Counted from the stretch's first letter, positions 24,720-33,283 are shown. The stretch: DNA of 64,000 bases from Paenibacillus sambharensis (GCF_003233845.1 NZ_QKRB01000054.1:1-64000), one strand, 5' to 3'. The notes: generated by a model from the sequence alone, not told the origin. Made by a program: numbers and translations.

Positions 24720-25609
24720 ACAAGAAGATAGTAACGGAGCTGCAGGCTTGTGAAGCGATGATCAAGAGAGGCTCGACAACCTTCTATAAGGCATTTGGCT
24801 TCCTGCCGTCACCAAGGAGGGAGGCGGTATATGTCATTTATGCCTTTTGCCGGATGATTGATGATGCGGTCGATGAGCCGGAAAAAGCCGTCTATACGCT
24901 GGATGAACTGTCCGCGAAATTTGAGCGGCTTGAGGAAGCAGGCGGGCATTTCATCTGGCCAGCCCTCCGGTGGCTGATGGCCGAGTTTCCCGTAAGCAGG
25001 GAGCCGTTCCTTAGGCAGATGAGGGGACAGCGGCTGGACGGTCACCGGCTTCATTACAAGACGGTGGAGGAGCTGGAGGAATACGCTTATCTGGTAGCGG
25101 GAACGGTGGGTGAAATGCTGATTCCCGTTCTTCATGACCGGCCAGGCGAGGAGATGAGAGAGTCGGGAGTATGGCTTGGCAAAGCCATGCAGATCGTGAA
25201 CATTATCCGGGATGTCGGCGAGGACAAGGCGAAAGGGCGCAGATATGTTCCCCTTGAAGTCATGGAACGGCACGGCTACACGCCAGAGATGTTTGACAGC
25301 GGGCTGATTAATGATGCCTGGATCAGTACGATTCAGGAATTGTCCGGGATGGCTCGTCAGTGGTTTGCGAAGGGGCTGCGGGACCTGGACGGCTATCCGA
25401 AGGTGAGCGGGTTCTGCGTGGAGCTGTCGGCTCTGATGTACGAAGCCATTCTGGATAGTGTGGAGGCGGGCGGCTACGATGTATTCCGCAGCCGAGCTTA
25501 TGTGAGCAGCGGCCGGAAACTGGTCATTGTGCAGCGGCTGATGAAGCGGCATGCGGTAATGCCGCAGGATGCAGATAAGCGGACACCCGGCACAAGTGCG
25601 GTGTCATGA
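24716..25609 (+). CDS. Phytoene/squalene synthase family protein (CrtM/CrtB-type)
   Basis: A 297-residue head-to-head prenyl synthase that joins two prenyl diphosphates and commits flux to carotenoids. Both Asp-rich motifs are present: FCRMIDDAVDEPE (about residues 44-56) and NIIRDVGEDKAKGR (about 162-175). STTFYKAFGFLP at the N-terminus is the substrate-binding helix. The C30 reading (dehydrosqualene synthase, CrtM) is favoured by the CrtN/CrtP-like partners, but C40 phytoene synthase is not excluded. GGGAGTGG precedes ATG 24716. The gene overlaps its neighbours at both ends by 4 nt. Confidence 0.9.
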   Translation: MNKKIVTELQACEAMIKRGSTTFYKAFGFLPSPRREAVYVIYAFCRMIDDAVDEPEKAVYTLDELSAKFERLEEAGGHFIWPALRWLMAEFPVSREPFLRQMRGQRLDGHRLHYKTVEELEEYAYLVAGTVGEMLIPVLHDRPGEEMRESGVWLGKAMQIVNIIRDVGEDKAKGRRYVPLEVMERHGYTPEMFDSGLINDAWISTIQELSGMARQWFAKGLRDLDGYPKVSGFCVELSALMYEAILDSVEAGGYDVFRSRAYVSSGRKLVIVQRLMKRHAVMPQDADKRTPGTSAVS

Positions 25610-26397
25610 TGAATCTTCCTCCGCTTAGACGTGCCGGCAGACGGTTCAGCTGGGAGCTGCTGCGCCCGCTGTTCTGGTTCTGGTATGCAGCAGGGCTGCT
25701 GCTGATGCTTCTATGGGAGGTGCCGCAGCAGCTGCAGTTCAGCAACGGACTATTTCTTATCTTCTTCTCCTTATATGCCGTCTATCTGGTTACCCGCGTG
25801 TATGACATTAATAATAGAGACCGCGGCAGCGGCCTGCTTCTGATCCTGGCTGCTGCGGTGACTTATGCTGCAGAATGGATTGGAACGGTCACCGGCTGGC
25901 CCTTCGGCAGGTATGCGTATACGGATACGCTCCGTCTGTTCGTTGAGGAAGTGCCTGTCGGCATCGCGATGGCCTGGGTAGGAATATTAAGCATGTCACT
26001 GCTGCTTGCGAGGTCGCAAAGCCGCGTGCTTCGCGCGCTTGAGGTGGGGGGATATGCGCTGCTGCTGGACCTTGTGCTTGATCCGGTTGCTTACGCCAGG
26101 CAGTTCTGGATCTGGCTGGAGCCGGGATCCTTCGGCAGCTTTTACGGGGTGCCGCTGCAAAATTTCGCAAGCTGGTTCACGATTGCCGCACTGCTGTCCC
26201 TGCTGTTCCCGCTTCGGGCTGCACCTCGGGCACTGAGAGAAGAAGCAGGACGCCTGTATATAGGCATGCTGCTGATGTTCGGTTTGTTGGCCTTTAAGGA
26301 AGACTTATGGCTGGCTGGAGCCGCGGCTGCAGCCGGAGCTCTCTGGATGGAAGGGAGGCTGCGCCTTGATCGAAGCCGCCAAGAGCAGGTTCTTTGA
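25606..26397 (+). CDS. Carotenoid biosynthesis membrane protein (DUF422/CruF-like)
   Basis: A 263-residue polytopic membrane protein with about seven hydrophobic segments. The family core is recognisable: AEWIGTVTGWPFGRYAYTDTL, then LLDLVLDPVAYARQFWIW and FYGVPLQNFASWF. Such sequences are seen in CruF-type carotenoid 1,2-hydratases and related DUF422 proteins. A carotenoid hydration or transfer role is therefore likely but not proven. The two adjacent ATG codons at 25606 and 25609 both fit the overlap with the synthase gene. The next gene starts within its 3' end. Confidence 0.82.
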   Translation: MMNLPPLRRAGRRFSWELLRPLFWFWYAAGLLLMLLWEVPQQLQFSNGLFLIFFSLYAVYLVTRVYDINNRDRGSGLLLILAAAVTYAAEWIGTVTGWPFGRYAYTDTLRLFVEEVPVGIAMAWVGILSMSLLLARSQSRVLRALEVGGYALLLDLVLDPVAYARQFWIWLEPGSFGSFYGVPLQNFASWFTIAALLSLLFPLRAAPRALREEAGRLYIGMLLMFGLLAFKEDLWLAGAAAAAGALWMEGRLRLDRSRQEQVL

Positions 26398-27133
26398 CTG
26401 GATCTTCTATCGTTATAATCTGCATGTTCTGCTTCGCCGCAGCTTCCGCTATGCGGGGATACACGGCGAGCTTGATCCGCCTCCTGACCCGACGGGGTCC
26501 GGGGGCTGTCTCTATATAATGAACCACAGCTCCTGGTGGGATGGCCTGCTCGTCTATCATGCCTTCCGTACTTGTACCCGCCAGGATCATTATGTGATGA
26601 TGGACGAACGTCAAATGCGGGATTACCGGTTCTTCCGCAAAATTGGCGCCTTCTCGATCGATAAGACCTCGGGCAAGGGCATGCTGGAATCTCTTTCTTA
26701 TGCCGCCGCTCTCCTGCGAGAGGGCAAGCGGGTGTGGCTGTTCCCGCAGGGGGACATCTTCCACCTGGAGCAGCGTCCGCTGCGGTTTCAAAGCGGGGCA
26801 GGCTGGCTGCTGAACGCTGTGCCGGATACGGCCGTCGTTCCGGTTACAGCCTACTATTCGCTCTATCATCATCAGAAGGCAGAAGCCTCGCTGATGGCCG
26901 GCGATACGATCCGCAGCAATTGGGCCGCCTGGTCCAGAAGAGATATTGCTGGAAGCTTGCGGGATGTGCTGACCAAGCAGCTCGATGCTCATCGAAGCCT
27001 GGTGGTGAACAGCGGGGCTGACCTTATGTCATCGGGCTTCAGGCCGCTGCTTGCGCCAGGCCAATCGGTTAATGAGACATTCACAGCCATGAAGAAGAGG
27101 GTGACAGAGTGGAAATCGTTCTTTGGGTCATAG
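26366..27133 (+). CDS. Lysophospholipid-type acyltransferase (PlsC superfamily), CrtO-like role
   Basis: A 255-residue PlsC-superfamily acyltransferase. The catalytic HX4D box is in IMNHSSWWDGLL (about residues 51-62), and the second block is VWLFPQGDIF (about 122-131). In staphyloxanthin synthesis the last step is acylation of a glycosyl carotenoid. Adjacency to a glycosyltransferase and desaturases suggests a similar step here, but lipid acylation is possible. GGGAGG at 26353-26358 is 7 nt before a TTG start, so the gene begins 32 nt inside the CruF-like gene. It also overlaps the next gene. Confidence 0.82.
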   Translation: MIEAAKSRFFDWIFYRYNLHVLLRRSFRYAGIHGELDPPPDPTGSGGCLYIMNHSSWWDGLLVYHAFRTCTRQDHYVMMDERQMRDYRFFRKIGAFSIDKTSGKGMLESLSYAAALLREGKRVWLFPQGDIFHLEQRPLRFQSGAGWLLNAVPDTAVVPVTAYYSLYHHQKAEASLMAGDTIRSNWAAWSRRDIAGSLRDVLTKQLDAHRSLVVNSGADLMSSGFRPLLAPGQSVNETFTAMKKRVTEWKSFFGS

Positions 27134-28248
27134 CAGCTGTTCTGCTGCTGCAGCTTATATTTGCCCTCTGGAATGTACGGCAGCTTCCTGCCTTTGCCAA
27201 GCATGGAGTTTCGGCGGAGCAGCTCCCGGGTGAAACACCGAGGTTATCCGTATTGATCCCGGCTCGCAATGAGGAGAAGCGACTGCCGGGGTGTCTGGAA
27301 TCGCTTATCGCCGCTGATCCGGAGCTTAAGGATATCGAGATTCTCGTGCTGGATGACCGTTCCGATGATGGCACAGCACGGGTGGCCCGGTCTTATGCCG
27401 CAAAGGATGCAAGGATCAGGCTGCTCGATGGGATGCAGCTGCCTGCGGGCTGGGCGGGCAAATGCCATGCCTGCATGCAGCTGGCCGGGCAGGCATCGGG
27501 CAACTGGCTGCTGTTCATGGACGCGGATGCCCGCGTTGAGCGGGGGGCCCTAAGCCGTGCGGCAGCCGCTGCGGAGCATGCCGGAAGCGGCATGATTACA
27601 GGCTTCCCTTATCAGGAGACAGGCAGCTGGCTGGAGCGGCTTGTCGTGCCGATGATGGGCTTCACAATTGCCTGTCATCTGCCGATCCGGCTTATTGCCG
27701 ATTCCCAGAGTCCGATGTTCGCCGCAGCACATGGGGCGTGGATTATGCTGGATACGAAGCTGTACCACAGCATTGGCGGGCATGCGTCAATCCGAGATGA
27801 GCTTGTGGATGATATGGCACTTGCCAAATGCGTCAAGCGTGCAGGCGGCAAGCTTCTGCTGACTGATGTGCGCGGCATTGTACGGATGCGGATGTACAGC
27901 AACGCTGGTGAGGTCTGGTCCGGCTTCCGCAAAAATGTCTTCGCTGGCCTTGGACGGCGTTCCTTGCTCCTGTTCATGATTATGCTGCTCTACAGCTTAC
28001 TCTATCTCATGCCTGCCGTGTGTCTGGCCGTTTCTCCTTGGAATGGCCCGCTGCTGCTGCCGGCACTGGCAGGCTTCACCGCCGCTATGCTTATCAAGAG
28101 GACGGCTGACCGGATGCAGGGACAGCCTGTCTGGCTGTGCTTGCTGTATCCTGCGAGCATTGCTGCCGTCCTGGCGATTGCCGCCTCATCATGGGGTGCG
28201 CACATCAGCGGAAAAGGGTACAATTGGAAGGGCAGGGTTTATAGATGA
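27109..28248 (+). CDS. Family 2 glycosyltransferase (CrtQ-like)
   Basis: A 379-residue membrane-anchored GT2 enzyme. There is an N-terminal hydrophobic helix (VLWVIAAVLLLQLIFALW), then the GT-A domain with LSVLIPARNEEKRLPGCLES, VLDDRSDDGT and the metal-binding LFMDADARV. Two or three C-terminal membrane segments follow. The closest well-known role is CrtQ, which adds a sugar to a carotenoid acid in Staphylococcus; this is inferred from context. The start is GTG within the end of the acyltransferase gene. The stop is in an ATGA overlap with the third oxidoreductase. Confidence 0.83.
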   Translation: MEIVLWVIAAVLLLQLIFALWNVRQLPAFAKHGVSAEQLPGETPRLSVLIPARNEEKRLPGCLESLIAADPELKDIEILVLDDRSDDGTARVARSYAAKDARIRLLDGMQLPAGWAGKCHACMQLAGQASGNWLLFMDADARVERGALSRAAAAAEHAGSGMITGFPYQETGSWLERLVVPMMGFTIACHLPIRLIADSQSPMFAAAHGAWIMLDTKLYHSIGGHASIRDELVDDMALAKCVKRAGGKLLLTDVRGIVRMRMYSNAGEVWSGFRKNVFAGLGRRSLLLFMIMLLYSLLYLMPAVCLAVSPWNGPLLLPALAGFTAAMLIKRTADRMQGQPVWLCLLYPASIAAVLAIAASSWGAHISGKGYNWKGRVYR

Positions 28249-29741
28249 GAACATACACCGGTAAGAAAGTTGTCGTTGTCGGGGCAGGTCTTGGCGGTTT
28301 GTCTGCTGCATCCAGGCTTGCGGGTGCAGGCTTTCATGTAACAATGCTGGAGTCGCAGGCAGCGGTTGGAGGCAAACTGCAGCGCATCGAGGAGCATGGA
28401 TTCCGGTTTGACCGCGGTCCGAGCACAATCACGATGCCTGAGCTGTTTGCCGCTCCGTTCCAAGCTGCGGACAGGCGAATGGAGGATTATTTGGATATGT
28501 ACCGCCTTGACCCAGCCACGAGAAATGTATTTGCCGACGGTTCGGTAGTGGATTTGACCGGCTCCATGGAAGCCATGGAGGAGCAGATAGCAAGCTACAG
28601 CCCGGAGGATGCGGGAAGCTTCCGCAGCTTCATGAAGGAAGCGGGGCGTCTTGATGCACTGGCCAGGTCACAGTTTCTGAACCGTCTGCTGCTGGACTGG
28701 CGGGAGAAGGCCGACCCGCGCCTGGCGGCCGCGCTGATGCGAGTGAGGCCCCTCACTACACTCAACAAGCTGCTGCGGCGGTATTTCCGCCACCCGAATA
28801 CACTGGCTTTATTTGGCCGTTATGCGACCTATATCGGCTCGTCCCCATACCAATCACCGGCAATATTTGCTATGCTAGCACAAGTGGAAGCGGTATCGGG
28901 TATTTATGGGGTGAAGGGCGGAACGTACCGGATTGCGGAAGCCTTGGCGCAGCTTGCTAGAGAGCAGGGTGCCGACATCCGTACAAGTGTAAAGGTGAAC
29001 CGGATCAAGGTGCATGCCGGCCGGGCAGCGGGTGTGGAAACGGATCAGGGGGATTTTCCGGCTGATATCGTGCTTGCCAATGCTGACGTATTGTCTACTT
29101 ACCGCTGGCTTCTGCCCGAGCATGAGCGGCCGTCCATGTCCGACCGCAGGATTGCCGGCTATGAGCCGTCCTTGTCCGGATTTGTAATGCTGCTGGGGGT
29201 ACAGAGGAGCTATGAACAGCTGCTTCATCATAACGTGCTGTTCCCGGGAGTCTATGAGGAAGAGTTCGATTCCATATTCCGCCGCAAGCAGGCGCCGCAG
29301 GATCCGGCTGTCTATGTGTGCCATCCCGCATACTCGGAACCGGATGCCGCACCTTCGGGAGGGAGCAGCCTGTTTGTGCTGGTGAATGCGCCCTGCCTGT
29401 CCGCTGGCTGGTCGTGGAAGGAGAACAGGGAAGCGTATGCGGAGCGGGTCACCGGGCTGCTGGCGGCCAGGGGTATATGCGGACTGAATGAAGCCAAGGT
29501 TAAGCGGTTGTATACGCCTGATGATCTTGCCAGGGATACGGGCGCCTACAGAGGCGCGATCTATGGCATTTCATCCAACACGGCAGCCCAAACCTTCTTC
29601 CGGCCTGCGAACCGGTCACGCGACATTGAAGGACTGTGGTTTGTCGGCGGTACAACCCACCCGGGCGGAGGGACGCCGATCGTGACATTGTCAGGGCAGC
29701 TTGTTGCTGACCGGCTTATTGATCTGTACGGTTCAACTTGA
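28245..29741 (+). CDS. CrtI-family carotenoid oxygenase 3 (CrtP/CrtNb-like)
   Basis: A 498-residue third CrtI-family flavoprotein. VVVVGAGLGGLSAASRLAGAG, AVGGKLQRIEEHGFRFDRGPSTITMPELF, YIGSSPYQSPAIFAML, RGAIYGI and FVGGTTHPGGGTPIVTLSGQ follow the layout of Staphylococcus CrtP/CrtNb, the diapocarotenoid terminal oxidase. This paralogue is thus the best candidate for oxidising the chain end to an aldehyde or acid that the neighbouring GT2 could glycosylate. It starts by an ATGA overlap. Its stop is overlapped by an alternative TTG of the next gene. Confidence 0.88.
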   Translation: MRTYTGKKVVVVGAGLGGLSAASRLAGAGFHVTMLESQAAVGGKLQRIEEHGFRFDRGPSTITMPELFAAPFQAADRRMEDYLDMYRLDPATRNVFADGSVVDLTGSMEAMEEQIASYSPEDAGSFRSFMKEAGRLDALARSQFLNRLLLDWREKADPRLAAALMRVRPLTTLNKLLRRYFRHPNTLALFGRYATYIGSSPYQSPAIFAMLAQVEAVSGIYGVKGGTYRIAEALAQLAREQGADIRTSVKVNRIKVHAGRAAGVETDQGDFPADIVLANADVLSTYRWLLPEHERPSMSDRRIAGYEPSLSGFVMLLGVQRSYEQLLHHNVLFPGVYEEEFDSIFRRKQAPQDPAVYVCHPAYSEPDAAPSGGSSLFVLVNAPCLSAGWSWKENREAYAERVTGLLAARGICGLNEAKVKRLYTPDDLARDTGAYRGAIYGISSNTAAQTFFRPANRSRDIEGLWFVGGTTHPGGGTPIVTLSGQLVADRLIDLYGST

Positions 29742-29764
29742 GTATGAATGATGGGAGTCGATCT

Positions 29765-30838
29765 ATGAAACGGGAGCAGAAAACGATACAGGATGCAGGT
29801 CGCATTACGGCCAGACGCAAGAGCGAGCATATCCGAATCTGCCTGGAAGAGCGGGTGGAAAGCAGAATAAGGCCGGGCTTCGATGGCTACCGGTTCAGGC
29901 ATGCTGCCGTACCGGAGCTGAATTTTCAGGATATCGGGACCGAAGCACATTTCCTGGGGAAGAAAATGGCGGTGCCGCTGCTGATCAGCTCCATGACGGG
30001 CGGTACGGATGAGGCTGGCGCCATTAATCTGCTGCTGGCCGAGGCTGCGGAGGAACGCGGCTGGGCGATCGGGCTAGGCTCGATGCGCGCAGCAATTGAG
30101 GATGCCGAACTCGCCTCGACCTTCAGGATCAGACAGGCGGCTCCCAGCATACCGGTTCTGGCAAATGTCGGCGCCGTTCAGCTGAACTACGGCTTCGGAG
30201 TGGATGAGTGCCGTGAAATCGTTGAGCTTGCAGAAGCGGACGGGCTTGTCCTACATCTTAACAGCATGCAGGAAATCTTCCAGCCGGAAGGAGACACCAA
30301 CTTCAAGGGTTTGCTGGAGCGGATAGAAGCGCTGTGCGTGAAGCTGGAAGTGCCGGTAGGGGTCAAGGAGGTCGGCTGGGGCATTGACGGAGCGAATGCA
30401 GTCCGGCTGGCAGAGGCAGGTGCCGCCTTCATCGATGTTGCCGGAGCAGGTGGCACCTCATGGAGCCAGGTGGAGAAGCATCGCAGCGCTGATTCGGTCC
30501 GCAGAGAAGCGGCGGATGCCTTCGCGGATTGGGGAATTCCGACGGCCGAATGCATCGGGGAAGTCCGCTCCCGTCTGCAGGATGTCACTGTTATCGCTAG
30601 CGGCGGCCTCAGAAGCGGCGTGGATGCTGCCAAGTCGCTTGCTCTCGGCGCGGACTTGGCCGGCTTTGGCAGGTCCCTGCTGGCAGGAGCGGCGGTTGGC
30701 GGGCGAGAAGAGCGCCTGGAAGCGATTCATCATCAGCTGGAGCGGATTGAGTTTGAGCTTAAGGCTGCCATGTTTGGAATAGGTGCTGCGGCACTGGCGG
30801 AGCTGCAGGGTACAGACCGTCTTGTGCGCTTATCATAA
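29765..30838 (+). CDS. fni: Isopentenyl-diphosphate delta-isomerase, type 2 (FMN)
   Basis: Type 2 IPP isomerase interconverts IPP and DMAPP using FMN and NADPH in the cytosol. The 357-residue TIM barrel opens RKSEHIRICLEE and continues with ISSMTGGTDEAGAINLLLA, LGSMRAAIED, LANVGAVQL, the HLNSMQE/PEGDTNF region, KEVGWGI, DVAGAGGTSW and ASGGLRSGVDAAKSLALGADLAG. GGGAG lies 8 nt before ATG 29765. TTG 29738 or ATG 29744 would overlap the previous gene and add an unusual N-terminus. Placing fni inside a pigment operon would supply DMAPP where demand rises. Confidence 0.94.
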   Translation: MKREQKTIQDAGRITARRKSEHIRICLEERVESRIRPGFDGYRFRHAAVPELNFQDIGTEAHFLGKKMAVPLLISSMTGGTDEAGAINLLLAEAAEERGWAIGLGSMRAAIEDAELASTFRIRQAAPSIPVLANVGAVQLNYGFGVDECREIVELAEADGLVLHLNSMQEIFQPEGDTNFKGLLERIEALCVKLEVPVGVKEVGWGIDGANAVRLAEAGAAFIDVAGAGGTSWSQVEKHRSADSVRREAADAFADWGIPTAECIGEVRSRLQDVTVIASGGLRSGVDAAKSLALGADLAGFGRSLLAGAAVGGREERLEAIHHQLERIEFELKAAMFGIGAAALAELQGTDRLVRLS

Positions 30839-30865
30839 GCAGGGATCTACAGGAGGTACATAGTC

Positions 30866-31609
30866 GTGGGGGAATGGTTTGAACACAGCTTTGGCACGGA
30901 TTATATGATCGTATATAAGCATAGGGACTGGGACAACGCATACCGCGAGGTCCGCAATATGGTCGGTTATTTGGGACTGCCGGAAGGGGCCGCGGTGCTG
31001 GATGTCGGCTGTGGAATGGGAAGGCATGCTCTTGCCCTGCATGAGCTGGGCTTCAAGGTTACGGGCATGGATCTCTCGGAACAGCTGCTGGCAGAGGCAC
31101 GGGTGCGAGATGCGGAAGGACGCGTGAGATGGGAGCGCGGCGATATGCGGAGCCTGCCGTTTGCGGACGGCCAATTTGACGGAACGGTAAATTTCTTCAC
31201 CTCCTTTGGCTATTTCGAGGATGAGGCAGACAATCGGGCAGTTATCAAGGAACTGAGAAGGGTCCTGAAGCAGGGAGGCCGGTTCCTGATTGATTTCCTG
31301 AACCCGGTGTATGTGCAGGCGAATCTGGTTCCGCATTCGGAGCGGACGGATGAGGATACGGGCTGGATAATCCGTGAGGACAGGCGGATTGAAGCCGGTG
31401 CAGTCATCAAGGACATTCGGATTATTCTGCCGGACGGCGCAGAGCGGGTTTATACAGAACGGGTCCGGCTCTATCAGCTTGACTGGTTCGAGCGCGAGCT
31501 GGCTGCCGCAGGATTGCAGCTGGAACGGGTGTATGGGGATTATGACGGGTCCGACTATGACAGCCGGGAGTCGAAGCGGCTGATTATGACTGGGGGCGTA
31601 ACGGCTTGA
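30866..31609 (+). CDS. Class I SAM-dependent methyltransferase
   Basis: A 247-residue Rossmann-fold methyltransferase. Motif I is VLDVGCGMGRHALALHELG (about residues 45-63), with the following acidic end MDLSEQLL. The later motif GTVNFFTSFGYF and the LRRVLKQGGRFLIDFLNP segment are typical of small-molecule methyltransferases. AGGAGG at 30851-30856 is 9 nt before a GTG start. It lies 27 nt after fni and overlaps the next gene, so it is probably in the carotenoid operon. Its substrate could be a carotenoid hydroxyl or something unrelated; nothing in the sequence decides. Confidence 0.83.
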   Translation: MGEWFEHSFGTDYMIVYKHRDWDNAYREVRNMVGYLGLPEGAAVLDVGCGMGRHALALHELGFKVTGMDLSEQLLAEARVRDAEGRVRWERGDMRSLPFADGQFDGTVNFFTSFGYFEDEADNRAVIKELRRVLKQGGRFLIDFLNPVYVQANLVPHSERTDEDTGWIIREDRRIEAGAVIKDIRIILPDGAERVYTERVRLYQLDWFERELAAAGLQLERVYGDYDGSDYDSRESKRLIMTGGVTA

Positions 31610-32610
31610 GTATGTCTGGCAACGGGCTTGCCGTCCATCTGTGCGATAATGGCTGGATTCGGGTGAAAGTGCCGCTTCCCTTCTCCCTTCGATACGTGAA
31701 CAGCTATCTGCTGCCGGAAGCTGAAGGCTGGACGCTGATTGACCCGGGGCTGCACACCCCGGAGGCAGCAGCTCTATGGACAGAGGTGCTCAGCGGACTT
31801 TCCATTACAGCAGGTCAAATCAAGCGGATTGTGCTGACACATCAGCATCCGGATCACTACGGGCTGGCCGGCTGGTTTCAGGAGCGGTCCGGGGCGCCTG
31901 CCTGCATGTCGCTCCCGGCGCACCGTTATGCGCTAAGATTATGGGGAGAAGACCGCAGCTTTGACCAGGAGCTAACCGAACAGTTCAGACAGCATGGGAT
32001 GCCGGAAACGCTGCTTGAACAGATAGCCAGCCATCTTGCGGGCTTCGTAGAACGAGTAAGCCCTCAGCCTGAGGTCACCTATATAGAGGAAGGTATGAGC
32101 ATGCAGTTCGGCGGCAGGTCGTGGGAGCTTCTTCATACCCCGGGTCATGCGAGCGGGCATATCTGCTTCTATGACCGGACTGGGCTGGAGATGATCTGTG
32201 GCGACGCCGTGCTTCCGGGAATTACGCCCAATATCAGTCTTGTTCCGGGAGAGCACCCAGATCCGCTGCAGCAGTTTCTGGACAGTCTGAACCGGCTGTC
32301 ACGCTTTGATGTCGTCATGGCTTATCCGGGTCACCGGGAACCGTTCGCCAATTTCCGCGGCAGAACGCAGGATTTGATTACGCACCATGAACAGCGTCTT
32401 CACCACATAGAAGGACTCCTGCAGGAGCCTGTAACCGGCTATCAGCTTTGTGAGCGGCTGTTCGGCGCGCGCACGATGGGCAGCGCCCATAATTTGCGGT
32501 TCGCCATGTCCGAAACGCTCGCGCATCTGGAGCATCTGGTGCACAAAGGACGGGCTGCCAAAGTAAAGGCTGGCTATGGGCTGTTCAAATATGTCTCGGC
32601 AGTCGTTTAG
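31606..32610 (+). CDS. Metallo-beta-lactamase fold hydrolase
   Basis: A 334-residue MBL-fold protein. The metal site is HQHPDHYGLAGW (about residues 81-92), followed by a second His in HTPGHASGHICFYD and an Asp in MICGDAVLPG. A C-terminal helical extension (about 240-334) is like those of the glyoxalase II-like and LACTB2-like groups. A GGGGG stretch stands 9 nt before TTG 31606, whose overlap (TTGA) with the methyltransferase stop mirrors other coupled genes here; ATG 31612 is the alternative. It is the last gene before a terminator. Its role in the pigment operon is unclear. Confidence 0.82.
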   Translation: MSMSGNGLAVHLCDNGWIRVKVPLPFSLRYVNSYLLPEAEGWTLIDPGLHTPEAAALWTEVLSGLSITAGQIKRIVLTHQHPDHYGLAGWFQERSGAPACMSLPAHRYALRLWGEDRSFDQELTEQFRQHGMPETLLEQIASHLAGFVERVSPQPEVTYIEEGMSMQFGGRSWELLHTPGHASGHICFYDRTGLEMICGDAVLPGITPNISLVPGEHPDPLQQFLDSLNRLSRFDVVMAYPGHREPFANFRGRTQDLITHHEQRLHHIEGLLQEPVTGYQLCERLFGARTMGSAHNLRFAMSETLAHLEHLVHKGRAAKVKAGYGLFKYVSAVV

Positions 32611-32651
32611 CACGAGAGCAATCAATCTGTCAACACTTCATATACACAAAA

Positions 32652-32696
32652 AGATCGCCAGCGCGTGTCCACAAGGGGGACTTGCGCTGGCGATCT
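32652..32696 (-). terminator. Intrinsic terminator for the minus-strand pgpA-like gene
   Basis: AGATCGCCAGCGC and GCGCTGGCGATCT pair over 13 bp. On the complement the stem is followed by TTTTTGTG. It also ends the carotenoid operon from the other side, though the plus-strand tail is weak. Confidence 0.8.
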
Positions 32697-32743
32697 GCTT
32701 ATGGTGAGCCAGTATAACAGCCGCCTGTCAGGCAGGCCAAATG

Positions 32744-33283
32744 CTAGTCGAGCGGCACGTTCGTGCTGCCTTCCCGCTCTGCCTGCTTGCGGTGTGCAAT
32801 CCGGCTGCTCGCGGAAGCGGCGACAGCGCCAACAATATCGTCGAGGAAGGTGTGAATCTCACGATCCGACTTATCGTTCAGACGCATAAGCACGCCGGGC
32901 TTCAGCTTGTCAATGTAGCCGAAGTTGGTAAAGCCGATACTGCCATAGACGTTAACAATGGACAGTGCCAGCACTTCATCGCAGCCATATAAGCCTTCAT
33001 CATGTTTAATCATTTCCTGCAGCGGCGGCAGCAGCTTGCCCTCTTCCGCCAGCAAATCGAGCTGGATGCCGGTCAGAACGGCATTCTGGACTTCCCGCTT
33101 GGAGAGAACCGCGTTGACGTTCTGCTCACATTCCTCAATGGTCAGGTCTGGGAAATAAGCCTGCTGGAGCACCATGACGAGCTCAGCGATTTCCCTCTTT
33201 GTAACGCCCCGCTTCTCAAGCCATTCCTCGGTTGCTTGTGCGACGAGCTTGCTGTTTAGACTGTACTTGCTTGGATCAGACAT
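32744..33283 (-). CDS. Phosphatidylglycerophosphatase A family protein (YutG-like), second copy
   Basis: A 179-residue PgpA/YutG-family protein, paralogous to the one near 0.8 kb. Shared blocks are WLEKRGV, the LTIEECEQNVNAVLSKREVQ stretch, ALSIVNVYGSIGFTNFGYIDKLKPGVL and FLDDIVGAVAAS. This copy is closer than the first to the Bacillus YutG pattern (GSIGFTNFGY). AAGGGGT precedes ATG on the complement; a 34-residue extension further upstream has no ribosome site. It stands alone, divergent from gerM. Possible roles are phosphatidylglycerol synthesis or a regulatory phosphatase; the substrate is untested. Confidence 0.85.
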   Translation of the reverse strand: MSDPSKYSLNSKLVAQATEEWLEKRGVTKREIAELVMVLQQAYFPDLTIEECEQNVNAVLSKREVQNAVLTGIQLDLLAEEGKLLPPLQEMIKHDEGLYGCDEVLALSIVNVYGSIGFTNFGYIDKLKPGVLMRLNDKSDREIHTFLDDIVGAVAASASSRIAHRKQAEREGSTNVPLD

